Origin: Planctomycetota bacterium
GTDB taxonomy: Bacteria > Planctomycetota > SZUA-567 > H5-PLA8
Assembly: GCA_015075375.1 (NCBI GenBank)
Contig: JABTUM010000001.1
Coordinates: 2,785,201 to 2,849,200, forward strand
Reading direction: 5' to 3'
Length of the DNA: 64,000 bases
Numbering within the stretch: the first letter of the stretch is position 1; every line of letters starts with the position of its first letter. Below the pieces are notes generated by a model. That model was not told the origin of the DNA, ran no database searches, and saw nothing but the letters and a program-made list of their open reading frames with translations. Below, piece by piece: positions 49,390-58,400 of the stretch. The position numbers and the translations under genes are program-made.

Positions 49390-51858
49390 TCAAGATTCGC
49401 GGCGCAGCTCTTCCAGCACGTCGAGCGCGCGCAACCGCGCGAGCGGATCGCGTCCGCGCACGACTTCTTCCAGAATCGGTACCGCGCGCGCACCGAACTG
49501 CTTGAGCGTGCGGCCCGCCGCGCGCGCCACGAAATCTTCCCGGTCGCCCAGCAGGCGGACGAGCGCCGGGATCATCTCGGGCCGTTCGGGCGCGTACTGC
49601 CCCAGCAGTTCCGCGATGGTTCCGCGTTCCAGGGGCAGCATGCCGGGGCGGGTCAGCTTCAGCATGCGCGGAATCGCGACCTCGGGATCGGCCTTCAGCC
49701 GCGCCATCACGCGCAGCGCCCAATACGGCGCTTCGCCGTCGTCGAGCTTCAGCAATTCCTGCAGCGGTTTGAGCACCGCCGGGCCAAGCGCGACGAGCCC
49801 CGAGTGCGCCGCGCGCGCGACCTTCTCGCGCGGGTCCAGGATGCCCGCGATCAAGGCTTCGATCGCGCCGTACTTATCTCCGGCCAAGGGATCGAGACCC
49901 AGATCGCCCAACGCCCACGCCGCGGCCATGCGCCGTTCGGGGAGCGGGCTGGTGAGCAGTTCGATCAAAGCGGGGCTGGCCTGCCGCGCGGCCTGGCCCA
50001 TGGCGCCGATGGCGAGCAGCGCGGCTTCGGCCAGATCCTGATCGGCGCCTTCCGCCAGTTTGAGCAATTCCGGAAGCGCCACCACGCCGGGGGCGCCCAT
50101 TTCGCGCACGGTCAGGGCGATCCGTTTGATTTCCGCGGGCGTGCCTTCTTGCAGCGCGCGCAGCAGCCAGGGACCGGCCTGCGCGCCGTGCGGGCGCAAG
50201 GCGAGTCCCAGCAATTCGCGCGTCTCCGCGTCGTCGGCAAATTCGGAGCGCGCGAAATGAACCAGCGGCAGCCCCGCGCGTTCGGCTTCGGGGCCCAATC
50301 CGGCCAGCGCGGCCAGCGCCGCCCGGTGCCGGCGCGGATCGTCGGAGCCGAGCCAATCCAGCAGCGGCGGCGTCGCGGCCTTTGCGTGCGCGCCGTAAAT
50401 TGCCAATGCGCGCGCGGCGGCCAAGCGTACGTCGATCTCCGTGTCGTTTAGCGCAGCGATCAGGGACTTCGCGTTTTCGGCGGCCTGAGCGCTTTCGGCG
50501 CGCCCGCGCAACGCCGTCGCGGCCTCGGCGCGATACCCGGGATTGGGGCTGACGCTCAGGATTTCGCGAAGCTGCGCGTCATCCGCCAGTTCGGCGACCG
50601 AAACCAGCGGCGGCGCCTGCGGATCGCGGCGCACGTTCGCTTGCGCCAGGAGCGCATCTTCGCGCAAGGCGCGCAATACGGGATTGGCTCCGGGGCCGCC
50701 GAGGCCTTCGAGCCAGGCGCCCAGCGGCTCGGCGGCCGCTTTGGCTTTGGGACCCAGTTCGTTGATCGCCTCCAGGGCCGTGCGGCGCACTTCCAGCGCC
50801 GGATCGTCCAGCGCGGCGAGCAACTGGGGCAGCGCGTCCGCGCCGGGTGCGCCGAGTTTTCCGAGCACCTGGGCGGCTGCCGCGCGCGCGGAAGGCGCGC
50901 CTTTCAAGTCGCTCAGCACCGCGCGCAGGACCGGAACGGCGCCCGTCCCGCCGCGCTGCAGGGTCTGTGCAGCCAACGATCCAACCTCGGGCCGACCCAA
51001 TAAAGCTCCGCACGCCTGCAGCGTCACGGGACTGAGCGGATCGATGCCTGCCAGCGCGTACAACGCTTCGTTCTGCAACTCCGGGTCGCCGGATTCCCGC
51101 GCGACGCGCGCCAGCGGTTCCAGCGCCGCCACGGCCCACGGGCCCATTTGTCCCAGCGCTTTGAGGGTTGCGAGCTGCGCGGGGCCGCCGCGCGCGCGCT
51201 CCAGGGCGCGCAGCAACGGTTCGACGCCGGGTTTGCCCAAGCAGCGCAGCGCCGAAGCCGCCGCCGGGGCATCCTTCGCGTCGCGCAGCGCACGTTCGAG
51301 CCGGTCGCGCAAATCGCCGCGCAGGTCTTTCGGACCGTGGAAGTAAACCGTCACCGCCGCGTTAAACGCCGCGCCGCGCAGTTCGGGATCGGGGCTGCGC
51401 AGCGCGCTGAGGACCGCTTCGGCGACGGCCGGATCGTCGGGAGCGATACGCACCACGGCGTCGAATACGATCTGCTTAAGCCGCGGCGGCGCCTTGCGGT
51501 CGGCGTAGAGCGCCAAGAGATCCGGCGCGGCGGCCCGCGCTTCGGCGCCGATGCGGCCCAAGGTTTCCAACGCCAGCCGCCGCACGCCTTCGTCGCGCGC
51601 CGTTCCCGCCAACTTGCGCAGCAACGGCACCGCTGGCGCCGCTTGCGCGCCAAACTCGCCGAGCACAAACAGGCCTTGTTGCGTCTCTTCGGGTAACTCG
51701 TGGGTTTCGAGATGCGCGATCCAGCCGGCGACGTCTTTGCCGAGAATGCGCTCGTTCCCGGCGGGCTCTTCGGCTCGGACCGAGGCGATGCACGCCAAGC
51801 CCGCGAGGGCCAGCAGCACGGGCGCGTTCATGAAGAGGGGACGTACACGGTGGCGCAT
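49390..51858 (-). CDS. Secreted HEAT-repeat protein (822 aa)
   Basis: A signal peptide (MNAPVLLALAGLACIASVRAE) is followed by a near-continuous array of HEAT-like helical repeats. Recurrent units have the form h-P-x-L-x-x-L...D-p...R-x-x-A-h-x-A-L-x-x-h-G (for example QLLAALDDPALEVRRTALEA, SPLPERRMAAAWALGDLGL). This suggests a long solenoid for protein binding in the periplasm. The start is read as the ATG at 51858; an internal ATG at 51831 begins the hydrophobic core and is an alternative, neither with a clear Shine-Dalgarno. It follows a small membrane-anchored gene by 52 bp and precedes the enolase-superfamily gene by 43 bp. No enzymatic motif is seen. Confidence 0.85.
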   Translation of the reverse strand: MRHRVRPLFMNAPVLLALAGLACIASVRAEEPAGNERILGKDVAGWIAHLETHELPEETQQGLFVLGEFGAQAAPAVPLLRKLAGTARDEGVRRLALETLGRIGAEARAAAPDLLALYADRKAPPRLKQIVFDAVVRIAPDDPAVAEAVLSALRSPDPELRGAAFNAAVTVYFHGPKDLRGDLRDRLERALRDAKDAPAAASALRCLGKPGVEPLLRALERARGGPAQLATLKALGQMGPWAVAALEPLARVARESGDPELQNEALYALAGIDPLSPVTLQACGALLGRPEVGSLAAQTLQRGGTGAVPVLRAVLSDLKGAPSARAAAAQVLGKLGAPGADALPQLLAALDDPALEVRRTALEAINELGPKAKAAAEPLGAWLEGLGGPGANPVLRALREDALLAQANVRRDPQAPPLVSVAELADDAQLREILSVSPNPGYRAEAATALRGRAESAQAAENAKSLIAALNDTEIDVRLAAARALAIYGAHAKAATPPLLDWLGSDDPRRHRAALAALAGLGPEAERAGLPLVHFARSEFADDAETRELLGLALRPHGAQAGPWLLRALQEGTPAEIKRIALTVREMGAPGVVALPELLKLAEGADQDLAEAALLAIGAMGQAARQASPALIELLTSPLPERRMAAAWALGDLGLDPLAGDKYGAIEALIAGILDPREKVARAAHSGLVALGPAVLKPLQELLKLDDGEAPYWALRVMARLKADPEVAIPRMLKLTRPGMLPLERGTIAELLGQYAPERPEMIPALVRLLGDREDFVARAAGRTLKQFGARAVPILEEVVRGRDPLARLRALDVLEELRRES

Positions 51859-51910
51859 CGCTTCGATTATCGGCCGGGGCCGGCAGGCGTCAAAATCGGA
51901 ACTGAAGGGG

Positions 51911-52333
51911 TTAATTCAGGAGCGTGACGATGGTATAGGCGCTGGCCAGCAAGACGACGAGAAGCAGGAAGAAGAGTGCCAGCAGGCCGGAACGGCGTTC
52001 CAGCCAATGACGGTAAGACTTTTGCCTGCGTGCGTGGAGTTCGATCGACTCGAGTTCGTCGTCGGCCCGGAAGCCGCGTTCGGCGCGCAGTCTCGAATCG
52101 CCGGGTGCGCGCAGGCGTTCGCGCGCTTGGTCGCTCAGCTTCAGGCGGCGCGCTTCTTCGGCGCCGGCCGCATCGAGCGGTTCGGCTTGGCTAGGCGCGG
52201 AATGCCGGTGCCGCCGGTTCAGGAAAGTCAGCACCTGCCGCTCCAGCGCTTCTCGCCAGTTCAAACCCGGGCGCGCATCGAGTTCATCGAGCCGCCGCCG
52301 GCGCGCTTGGGATATCGATGGGCCGCCGTTCAT
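51911..52333 (-). CDS. C-terminally anchored protein (140 aa), hypothetical
   Basis: The first ~110 residues are charged, with Arg/Glu/Ala-rich helices (ISQARRRRLDELDAR, DQARERLRAPGDSRL). A single hydrophobic segment follows at the C-terminus (LLALFFLLLVVLLASAYTIV). This is a tail-anchored layout with most of the protein in the cytoplasm. No family is recognised. It precedes the HEAT gene by 52 bp and may form a small operon with it. Confidence 0.7.
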   Translation of the reverse strand: MNGGPSISQARRRRLDELDARPGLNWREALERQVLTFLNRRHRHSAPSQAEPLDAAGAEEARRLKLSDQARERLRAPGDSRLRAERGFRADDELESIELHARRQKSYRHWLERRSGLLALFFLLLVVLLASAYTIVTLLN

Positions 52334-52442
52334 GGCACGAAACCCCGGCTTCCATAGGCTGGACGCGCCCGGCGCGGGATTCTTGGTGCAATTTTCGCCA
52401 TCGGAAGCACACAGCGTATTTAAGGAAGGACGAAGCGGTCTT

Positions 52443-52604
52443 TTAACCCACCGGTGCGCCGGGCGCTCCTGGGAGCGTGGCTTGCTGCGTCCAATACCAG
52501 GTCAACGCGCACGCGCAGGCCATCAGTACGAAGAAGAAGAAGGTGATCCAGCCGTCGGAAAGCGCCGTGCGCTCGGGCTCGGAGGAGGAATCGGGCGTGC
52601 TCAT
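52443..52604 (-). CDS. Short single-TM protein (53 aa), hypothetical
   Basis: The frame encodes an acidic/polar N-terminus (MSTPDSSSEPERTALSDGW), one membrane helix (ITFFFFVLMACACALTWYW) and a short Pro/Gly-rich tail. It is on the same strand as the sigma/anti-sigma pair, 116 bp after the end of the fusion gene. No strong Shine-Dalgarno is present, so the call rests on the clear soluble-helix pattern only. Confidence 0.5.
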   Translation of the reverse strand: MSTPDSSSEPERTALSDGWITFFFFVLMACACALTWYWTQQATLPGAPGAPVG

Positions 52605-52656
52605 GGCTTGTTCATAGCTTGAAGAATGGCTTCGATCAAGCGCCCGCAGGAGGCTC

Positions 52657-52699
52657 CCAATGAAGCAGGCCGCGCACCTGGCGCGGCCTGCTTCATTGG
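52657..52699. other. Perfect 19-bp inverted repeat (possible terminator or attenuator)
   Basis: CCAATGAAGCAGGCCGCGC (52657-52675) is perfectly complementary to the arm at 52681-52699, with a 5-nt loop (ACCTG). It starts 21 bp beyond the end of the anti-sigma fusion gene, in its 3' region. No T-tract follows on either strand, so it is not a standard intrinsic terminator. It may stabilise or end the transcript. Confidence 0.7.
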
Positions 52700-52720
52700 A
52701 ACTATTCCGATACTCGCGGG

Positions 52721-54646
52721 TTAGCGATGGATCGGCATGTAGCGGTAATAGACTTCCAGGCACAGCGCGCCGAGCGCCGTGGACATCACGCGTCCGCCGT
52801 AAATGTGGCCCTGCGGCTCGGAGAAGAGCGGGTTCCAGGAGCCGTCGAAGTCGCCGTCTTTGCGCTGGGTGGGCAGGAGCGCGGCTTTCATGCTCTCGTT
52901 CCAGAGTTTCCAGTGTTCGCCGCCCTTCTGGAACATGACCAGCGTGCCGTAGTACCAGTAATAGAGGTTGAAGTGCGCGTCGTTCGGCGTGGGCAGGTTC
53001 TGCTGCTGCTTCATCAGGTTGCAAGGCCCGGCGATGCCCGCATGATCCATCGGCTCGCCGCCGACCATCATGCGCGTGAGCGCCGCGGCAGCCGTCATGG
53101 CCATGTTCTTGCGGCCGTTCGGGTTGTCGAGCGTGCCGCGGTAGGTCATCATCCCGCCTTCCCAGTACTCGGCCGCGCCGTTGCCTTCAGGCGCGCCTTT
53201 CAGATCCTGTCCGGCATTGATCCAGCGCATGGCGCCGGCGAACGCAGCCGGGTCGATGCTCAGTCCGGCCACCTTGGCCGACTTCAAGGCCATGATGTTC
53301 CAGCCGGTGACCGAAGTGTCGCAGACGCCCGTGCCCGGCTGGTAGTCCCAGGCCAGGTAATCGCTCTCGTCGAGTTTGATCTGGCCTTTGACGACGCCGT
53401 CGATCGCGCGTTGCGCGGCGGCTTTCACCGCCGGATTGCGTCCCATCGCGGCCGCTTCGGCCAGCGCCAAGGCCGCGACCCCGTGCGTGTAATTGCTGCC
53501 GTGGTTGTTCAGCCAGCGTCCGGCGCCCATCGTCTTTTCCTGCTCTTCGAGCGTCTTGACCAGCCACTCGGTGCCGATCTTGACGTTGTTCTTGTACTTG
53601 CCCACGCGCTCGGTGTGCCCCGCGCCCAGGAAGGCCAGGAGCGCGAACCCGGTGACGGCCACGTCGCCGTTCAAGCCGTTGACGCGTCCGTCGGCCTTGC
53701 CTTCGTGCTTGATCGCGCCCCAACTGCCGTCCGGTTCCTGGTGCCGCGCGAGCCACTCCAGCGCCTTGTCCACGGCCGACTCGGTCGCCTGGCCGCCGCC
53801 GCCGCGCAGCGCGCGCCTCAGCCGGCCGCCGCCGCCGTTGGGCCGGCCGAAGGCTCCGCCTCCCCCGCCGCCCATGCCGATGGCCGCCACGGTGCCCGTG
53901 CCGCCCAGGAATACGTCGCTGATCCCGTCCTCGCCCTTCGCGTCCGCCGCATCGGACTCGTCCGCGGTCTCCACGTGTTCGGCAACTTCCACTTCTTCAT
54001 GCACCAGCACCGGCTGCTCGACGGAGACTTCCGTCGTGTTCATTTCGACGGGCTGCTTGAAGACATCGCGCGGGAGCTTCTTCTCTTCTTCCGGCGGCGG
54101 TTCGGGCTTGCGCGAAAGGTCGGTCACGATCACCACTTCGTTGGGGTTCGCGCGCAGCACCGCCATGCCGATCAGGGTCAGGAGGAGCAACAGGAGCGCG
54201 TGGAACGCGCCGGAGACCATCCACCAAGGCGCCGCTCCGAATTTCGCAGCGAGCGTTTCGAAAAAGCCCGTGGGGGGCGGCGCGAAGAGTTCTTCGTCTT
54301 CGGGCGTGACTTCCCCGTACTCTCCGGTGATCGGCGCGGGCGTGCGCGGCAGGGTATTCGGGTTGGGCAAGGCCACGCCGGGCGGCGTCTGCTTCAGCTT
54401 CGCTTCGGTCTGCTGCACGAACTCGGGGCTGAGCGGCCCGGCGCCGATCGTGCGGTTCATCAGTTTGTACATGCGCTTGTGTTCGGCCAGCGCCTTCTGG
54501 CAGCGCGCACAGCCGTTCACGTGCATTTCCAGGAGCTTCGCCTCTTTGACGATCAGCTCCCCTTCGAGGTAATTTCGGAATTCGTCCTGGGCCGAGCGGC
54601 AATCGAAGCCTGTGGCGCGCAGATTCAGTTCGCTGGTGGTGCTCAT
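52721..54646 (-). CDS. Anti-sigma zinc-finger protein fused to a prenyltransferase/terpenoid-cyclase-like domain (641 aa)
   Basis: The N-terminus is a ZAS-type anti-sigma domain: YLEGELIVKEAKLLEMHVNG with His42, Cys46 and Cys49 as the HxxxCxxC zinc site and Cys16 upstream. One membrane helix follows at ~142-163 (VSGAFHALLLLLLTLIGMAVL). An acidic/Pro linker and a Gly-rich stretch (~260-290) come next. Residues ~295-640 contain repeat units like those of prenyltransferase/squalene oxidase toroids (DKALEWLARHQEPDGSWG, AVTGFALLAFLGAGHTE, TAAAALTRMMVG). The ATG is one base after the stop of the sigma gene. The outer domain could sense a ligand and release the sigma factor. It is typical of planctomycetes. 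Confidence 0.87.
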   Translation of the reverse strand: MSTTSELNLRATGFDCRSAQDEFRNYLEGELIVKEAKLLEMHVNGCARCQKALAEHKRMYKLMNRTIGAGPLSPEFVQQTEAKLKQTPPGVALPNPNTLPRTPAPITGEYGEVTPEDEELFAPPPTGFFETLAAKFGAAPWWMVSGAFHALLLLLLTLIGMAVLRANPNEVVIVTDLSRKPEPPPEEEKKLPRDVFKQPVEMNTTEVSVEQPVLVHEEVEVAEHVETADESDAADAKGEDGISDVFLGGTGTVAAIGMGGGGGGAFGRPNGGGGRLRRALRGGGGQATESAVDKALEWLARHQEPDGSWGAIKHEGKADGRVNGLNGDVAVTGFALLAFLGAGHTERVGKYKNNVKIGTEWLVKTLEEQEKTMGAGRWLNNHGSNYTHGVAALALAEAAAMGRNPAVKAAAQRAIDGVVKGQIKLDESDYLAWDYQPGTGVCDTSVTGWNIMALKSAKVAGLSIDPAAFAGAMRWINAGQDLKGAPEGNGAAEYWEGGMMTYRGTLDNPNGRKNMAMTAAAALTRMMVGGEPMDHAGIAGPCNLMKQQQNLPTPNDAHFNLYYWYYGTLVMFQKGGEHWKLWNESMKAALLPTQRKDGDFDGSWNPLFSEPQGHIYGGRVMSTALGALCLEVYYRYMPIHR

Positions 54647-54647
54647 G

Positions 54648-55238
54648 TCAGGCGTCCTCCTCGGCCCAGAGTTGCCGCAGGGTATTCAGCAGGATCCGGT
54701 CGGCCCGCGCGAGGCGGCTTTTGACCGTACCTTCCGGAATCCCCAAGCGTGCGGCAATCTCGGCGTTTTTGAGTTGCTCCCAATACCGCATCACCACGAC
54801 TTCCCGGAACGAGTCGGGCAACGTGTCCACCGCGCGCGCTACCTTGTCGGCGGCGCTGCGGCGGCCCGCGGCTTCGAGCTTCGTGCCGGTTGGGGTCGTG
54901 AGGGGAGCGGGGACCTGTGGATCCAGCACCGGACTCGTCTGCATCCGCTCGGTACGCCTGCGGCGCAACACCAGCAACGCATTATTGCGATTGATGGTGC
55001 GCAGCCAGCGCCCGAGCTTTTGCGGATCCGCCAACTGCGGCAGATTTCGGAAGGCGATGCACAGCGATTCCTGCGCAACGTCTTCCGCGTCCGGCCGGTT
55101 GCCCAGAATGCCCATCGCCTGGTTCACCAAGTCGGCCCGGAAACGTTCCACCAGTTGCCAGAAATGGTCCTGGGGTACGCCGCCCGGATCGTGGCGCATG
55201 GCAACCAACGCTTCGATCATCATCGCGGTGGTTGGCAT
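54648..55238 (-). CDS. RNA polymerase ECF-type sigma factor
   Basis: This 196-aa sigma-70-family factor with ECF layout has region 2 in residues ~25-95 (HFWQLVERFRADLVNQAMGI, DAEDVAQESLCIAFRNLPQL) and region 4 in ~135-190 (SFREVVVMRYWEQLKNAEIA, LGIPEGTVKSRLARAD). Region 3 is missing. The start is uncertain: ATG at 55238 is used, but an upstream GTG at 55268 and an ATG pair at 55223 are possible, and no strong Shine-Dalgarno decides. It is directly followed by its presumed anti-sigma partner. Inverted TAACCTGT/ACAGGTTA elements lie upstream (55368-55399). Confidence 0.92.
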   Translation of the reverse strand: MPTTAMMIEALVAMRHDPGGVPQDHFWQLVERFRADLVNQAMGILGNRPDAEDVAQESLCIAFRNLPQLADPQKLGRWLRTINRNNALLVLRRRRTERMQTSPVLDPQVPAPLTTPTGTKLEAAGRRSAADKVARAVDTLPDSFREVVVMRYWEQLKNAEIAARLGIPEGTVKSRLARADRILLNTLRQLWAEEDA

Positions 55239-55367
55239 GAGGTTCAGGCACTCCGCTTCGGTTCCCACTCCTCCGCCCAGTTGATGCGGCAGGAGAACGC
55301 CAGTTCCCGAATTCTTGGAAAAAGACTACTGCACCTAGAGCACTATGGGAAGGGTGTAGCCTTGGGC

Positions 55368-55408
55368 TAACCTGTAAGTATATAAATTTAAACAGGTTAC
55401 GATAACCT
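55368..55408. promoter_or_regulatory. TAACCTGT / ACAGGTTA inverted repeats upstream of the sigma gene
   Basis: TAACCTGT (55368-55375) and ACAGGTTA (55392-55399) form a perfect 8-bp inverted repeat around an AT-rich core. A third copy makes a tight hairpin AGGTTA-CGA-TAACCT (55394-55408) that overlaps the stop codon of the 1402-aa gene. On the minus strand TATACT lies within this AT core. It could be an operator or promoter for the sigma operon or a weak terminator. Confidence 0.5.
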
Positions 55409-58400
55409 ATGGTAACAAGCGCGCCTTCACATTTCGGTAACCGCCCGAGCCTCCAAAGGTCCCAAGAGAAAATCCGACGGACCCCGCTGGAAGGGTGGTT
55501 CGTTCAAACAGCACTTGGTCGCCATGCAACACCTGCAAGGCGGTGCCGCGGCTTCGGATGGTGCAAGTCTGCCATTGCTTGCCCGCCACCGTTTTCTTGG
55601 CCAAGCTGTTGTGCTTACGTGCGGATCGATCCCACTGCGTGACCTCCACCTTGTCGTCTCCAACGAGCAAGTAACAGATCGAATGCTTGTCCTGGCGCAT
55701 CAGGACCCGCACGCTGTCCGCCGTAACGGTGCGCATTTCAAGGGAGACTTCGTAGTTGGGTGAGAAAAAGCCGGGTACTCGGAGCCCGCCGGTTCCGAAC
55801 AGTCCGCCGTCCTGTGGTTTCCAGTGTTTGAACTCGCCTTGGTAATCCCAAAAGGCGCGATCTTCCGCCTGGAACATGGGAAGCATGGCAGGAGCCAGCA
55901 GCTTGCGAGTGTATTCCTTCACCTCTTTATTGCGCTGGAGACGTGCTTCCATCGCATCCAGGTCCGGCGCACCGGTAATGGTCAGGTTGCTGATTTGGGT
56001 CATCCATCCTGCGCCCAAGGCCACTCGGCCTTTTCCGCTGCCAGAAGGATCGACAAATCCAAGCATCTCCTTCTGGTCGACCAACACCGCCGCGCGCTTG
56101 GTGGATTCCGTATACGTGTATTCTATCGCATACATTTGACCGGATTTGACTTTGGCATCCGAGGTGGCCAATGGACGCTTGGAGCCATCGTGCTCGGTGG
56201 CACGCCAGATCCGGGTGGACTTGTTGTCGTCGAAACCAAACTCCCCCAGGTAATCGTAGAAACGCAGCATGATGCGTCCGGCGGACTGCGAGTTGCACTG
56301 CGCCTGATAGGTGACGTGCAGATCGCCCTTGAGTGGCAGGTCGTGTCCTACCGTGATGCCGCGGACGATCAATTCCCCGTTCGCCAATTCGGCCAAATAG
56401 GCGCCGGAATCTTCGAAATCGACCAACTGGCGCGGATCTTTGAAATCGTACGAAAGCTGGATACGGCCGTCTTCAAGCATCGTGCGCCGGCCGGCCAGCG
56501 GCCATGCGCTGCTTCCCAGCATGCGCCAAGCCACCTGGCGAGCCGCCTGATCGTAAAGCATCTCGATCGATTTCAACGCGGCGGCTGGGATCTTGGAAAA
56601 ACCTGGTTCGGCGCGCCAAGCTCGCACGAACTCAACCGCCTGGTTCCACTGCTGCTTCTCGACCAGACTTTTCAGTTCCGACACCCGTGTAAGGAGCTCC
56701 GGCGCCTGACCTGAAATAGGCAGCGGATCGAAGAAAATGGCGCTGCATACCGCGTTGAAGCCCGCCGTACGCGTAAATCGCAGCGTAACGCGGCCGCTCA
56801 ACTCCCAAGACAAGTAGACGCCTTTGGACAAAACAGGAGCCGCCAGCTCCTGACGGTCCAGGACTTTTCCACCGTCCGTTTCGATCGCTTCCACGATCTG
56901 CGCGCGTGTGCCCTGATCGTAGTCGGCCATGTACAGGCTGACACGGCGCGGCTCTCCGGGAGCCAATTCCAGTTCGTAGCGGAAGGTGGTAACGCTGAAG
57001 TCCGCGCAGGCGCCCTTTTCGGCGCCGTCCGGCGGATCCAACTCGGCTAGCGGATTCAGAACCGTGGCCCACCGGTGAGTCGAACGCTCCAAGCCGGTAA
57101 ACGATTTTACGTAAGCCGGCAGCTTCTGAAGATCGAAGGTTTCCGCCGGAATGCCGCCTTTCGTGGTGCTTTTGACGCCCGGAAAGACAAAGCCGTCTTT
57201 GCCGTACGCGTTCTTCCAGGCGCTGCGCGTTTCTTCGTCGCGGGCCAGAAAACGCGCGGAAACGGGATGCGCGTCCACCACGGTGACGGGTGCGGTAGGC
57301 AAGGGCGATGCGTCCGGAGCGCCAAGCGCCAAGCGGCAACCGATGGACAGGAGCACGAGGTCCTGGCCTTGGCCTTCCTTGAGTCCGTACGCCGGGGCCA
57401 CGTTGACCAGCTTATGGTGGCCCGCGTCGGCGGCTTCGAGCCGGTACACGATTACGCGTTTCTCGCCCGGCTTCAACGTAGCCGGCTCCAGCTTCAGCCA
57501 ACCTTCCGGCGTGGTCTTGGAGTACCGTTGGGCAACCGAAAACGACACCATCGGCGTGATCGTCCGTTCCTCCGCTGCCCGGTTCAGCACTTCGAACGTA
57601 AGCTCCGAACCCGCCGGCCAAGCCATCCCCGCGCCCTTGATGCCCGCGTATACATAACTGGGATTATGCCCGCCCGCGACACCGCCCCCCTTTTGGTGGT
57701 CGGTGTAAGAATCTCGGAAGGCTTCCGCATACGCCGCCGCTTGGCCGAACCTGTTCTCGGCTTCGCTGGCCCCGAAGCGGACCAGTTCGCGGCTAGTTTC
57801 GGGCGGCCGATAACGAATGGCCTTCAGCACGATCTCCCGGCTGCGTCCGGATTTCAGTCCGTGCGCGGGCGCCACCGTGACCACCTTATGCGGGCCGGCA
57901 TCCGCGGCTTTCAAGCGGTAGCTCATCCAGCGCTTTTCGTCGGGCGCCAGCGTGACTTCATCCAGGTCCATCCAGCCTGGATCGCCGGCTTTCTCGGCCG
58001 TGAACGAGACGCGCGGACGGAGCGTCTTGGGTTGTGCTTCGCGATTCCAAAGCTCGAACGCAAGCTCCGATCCTTCCGGCCACGTCCAGCCCGCGCCGCG
58101 CAACCCCATGAAGGTGATGCTCGCCGTGTCGGCGCCCATGATGCCGCCCGCATCGTGCTGCCGTGAATACGGATCCGTGAAGAGTTCGCCGTACGCCTGC
58201 GGCTGCCCGAGATGATTTTGGGCCGCGGTTGCGCCAAAACGGATCAACTCGATTTCCCCCGCCGGGGCCTTCTCCTCGGCGAGGGCCGGCGCGGAATCGG
58301 GCGTCTTCAAGCCGCCTTGGCGGATGACCAGATCGTCCAAACCCAGGCAGTCTTTGGTGCCCGAAGCCCCGGCACGCACCCCTTTGAACTCGATATGATG

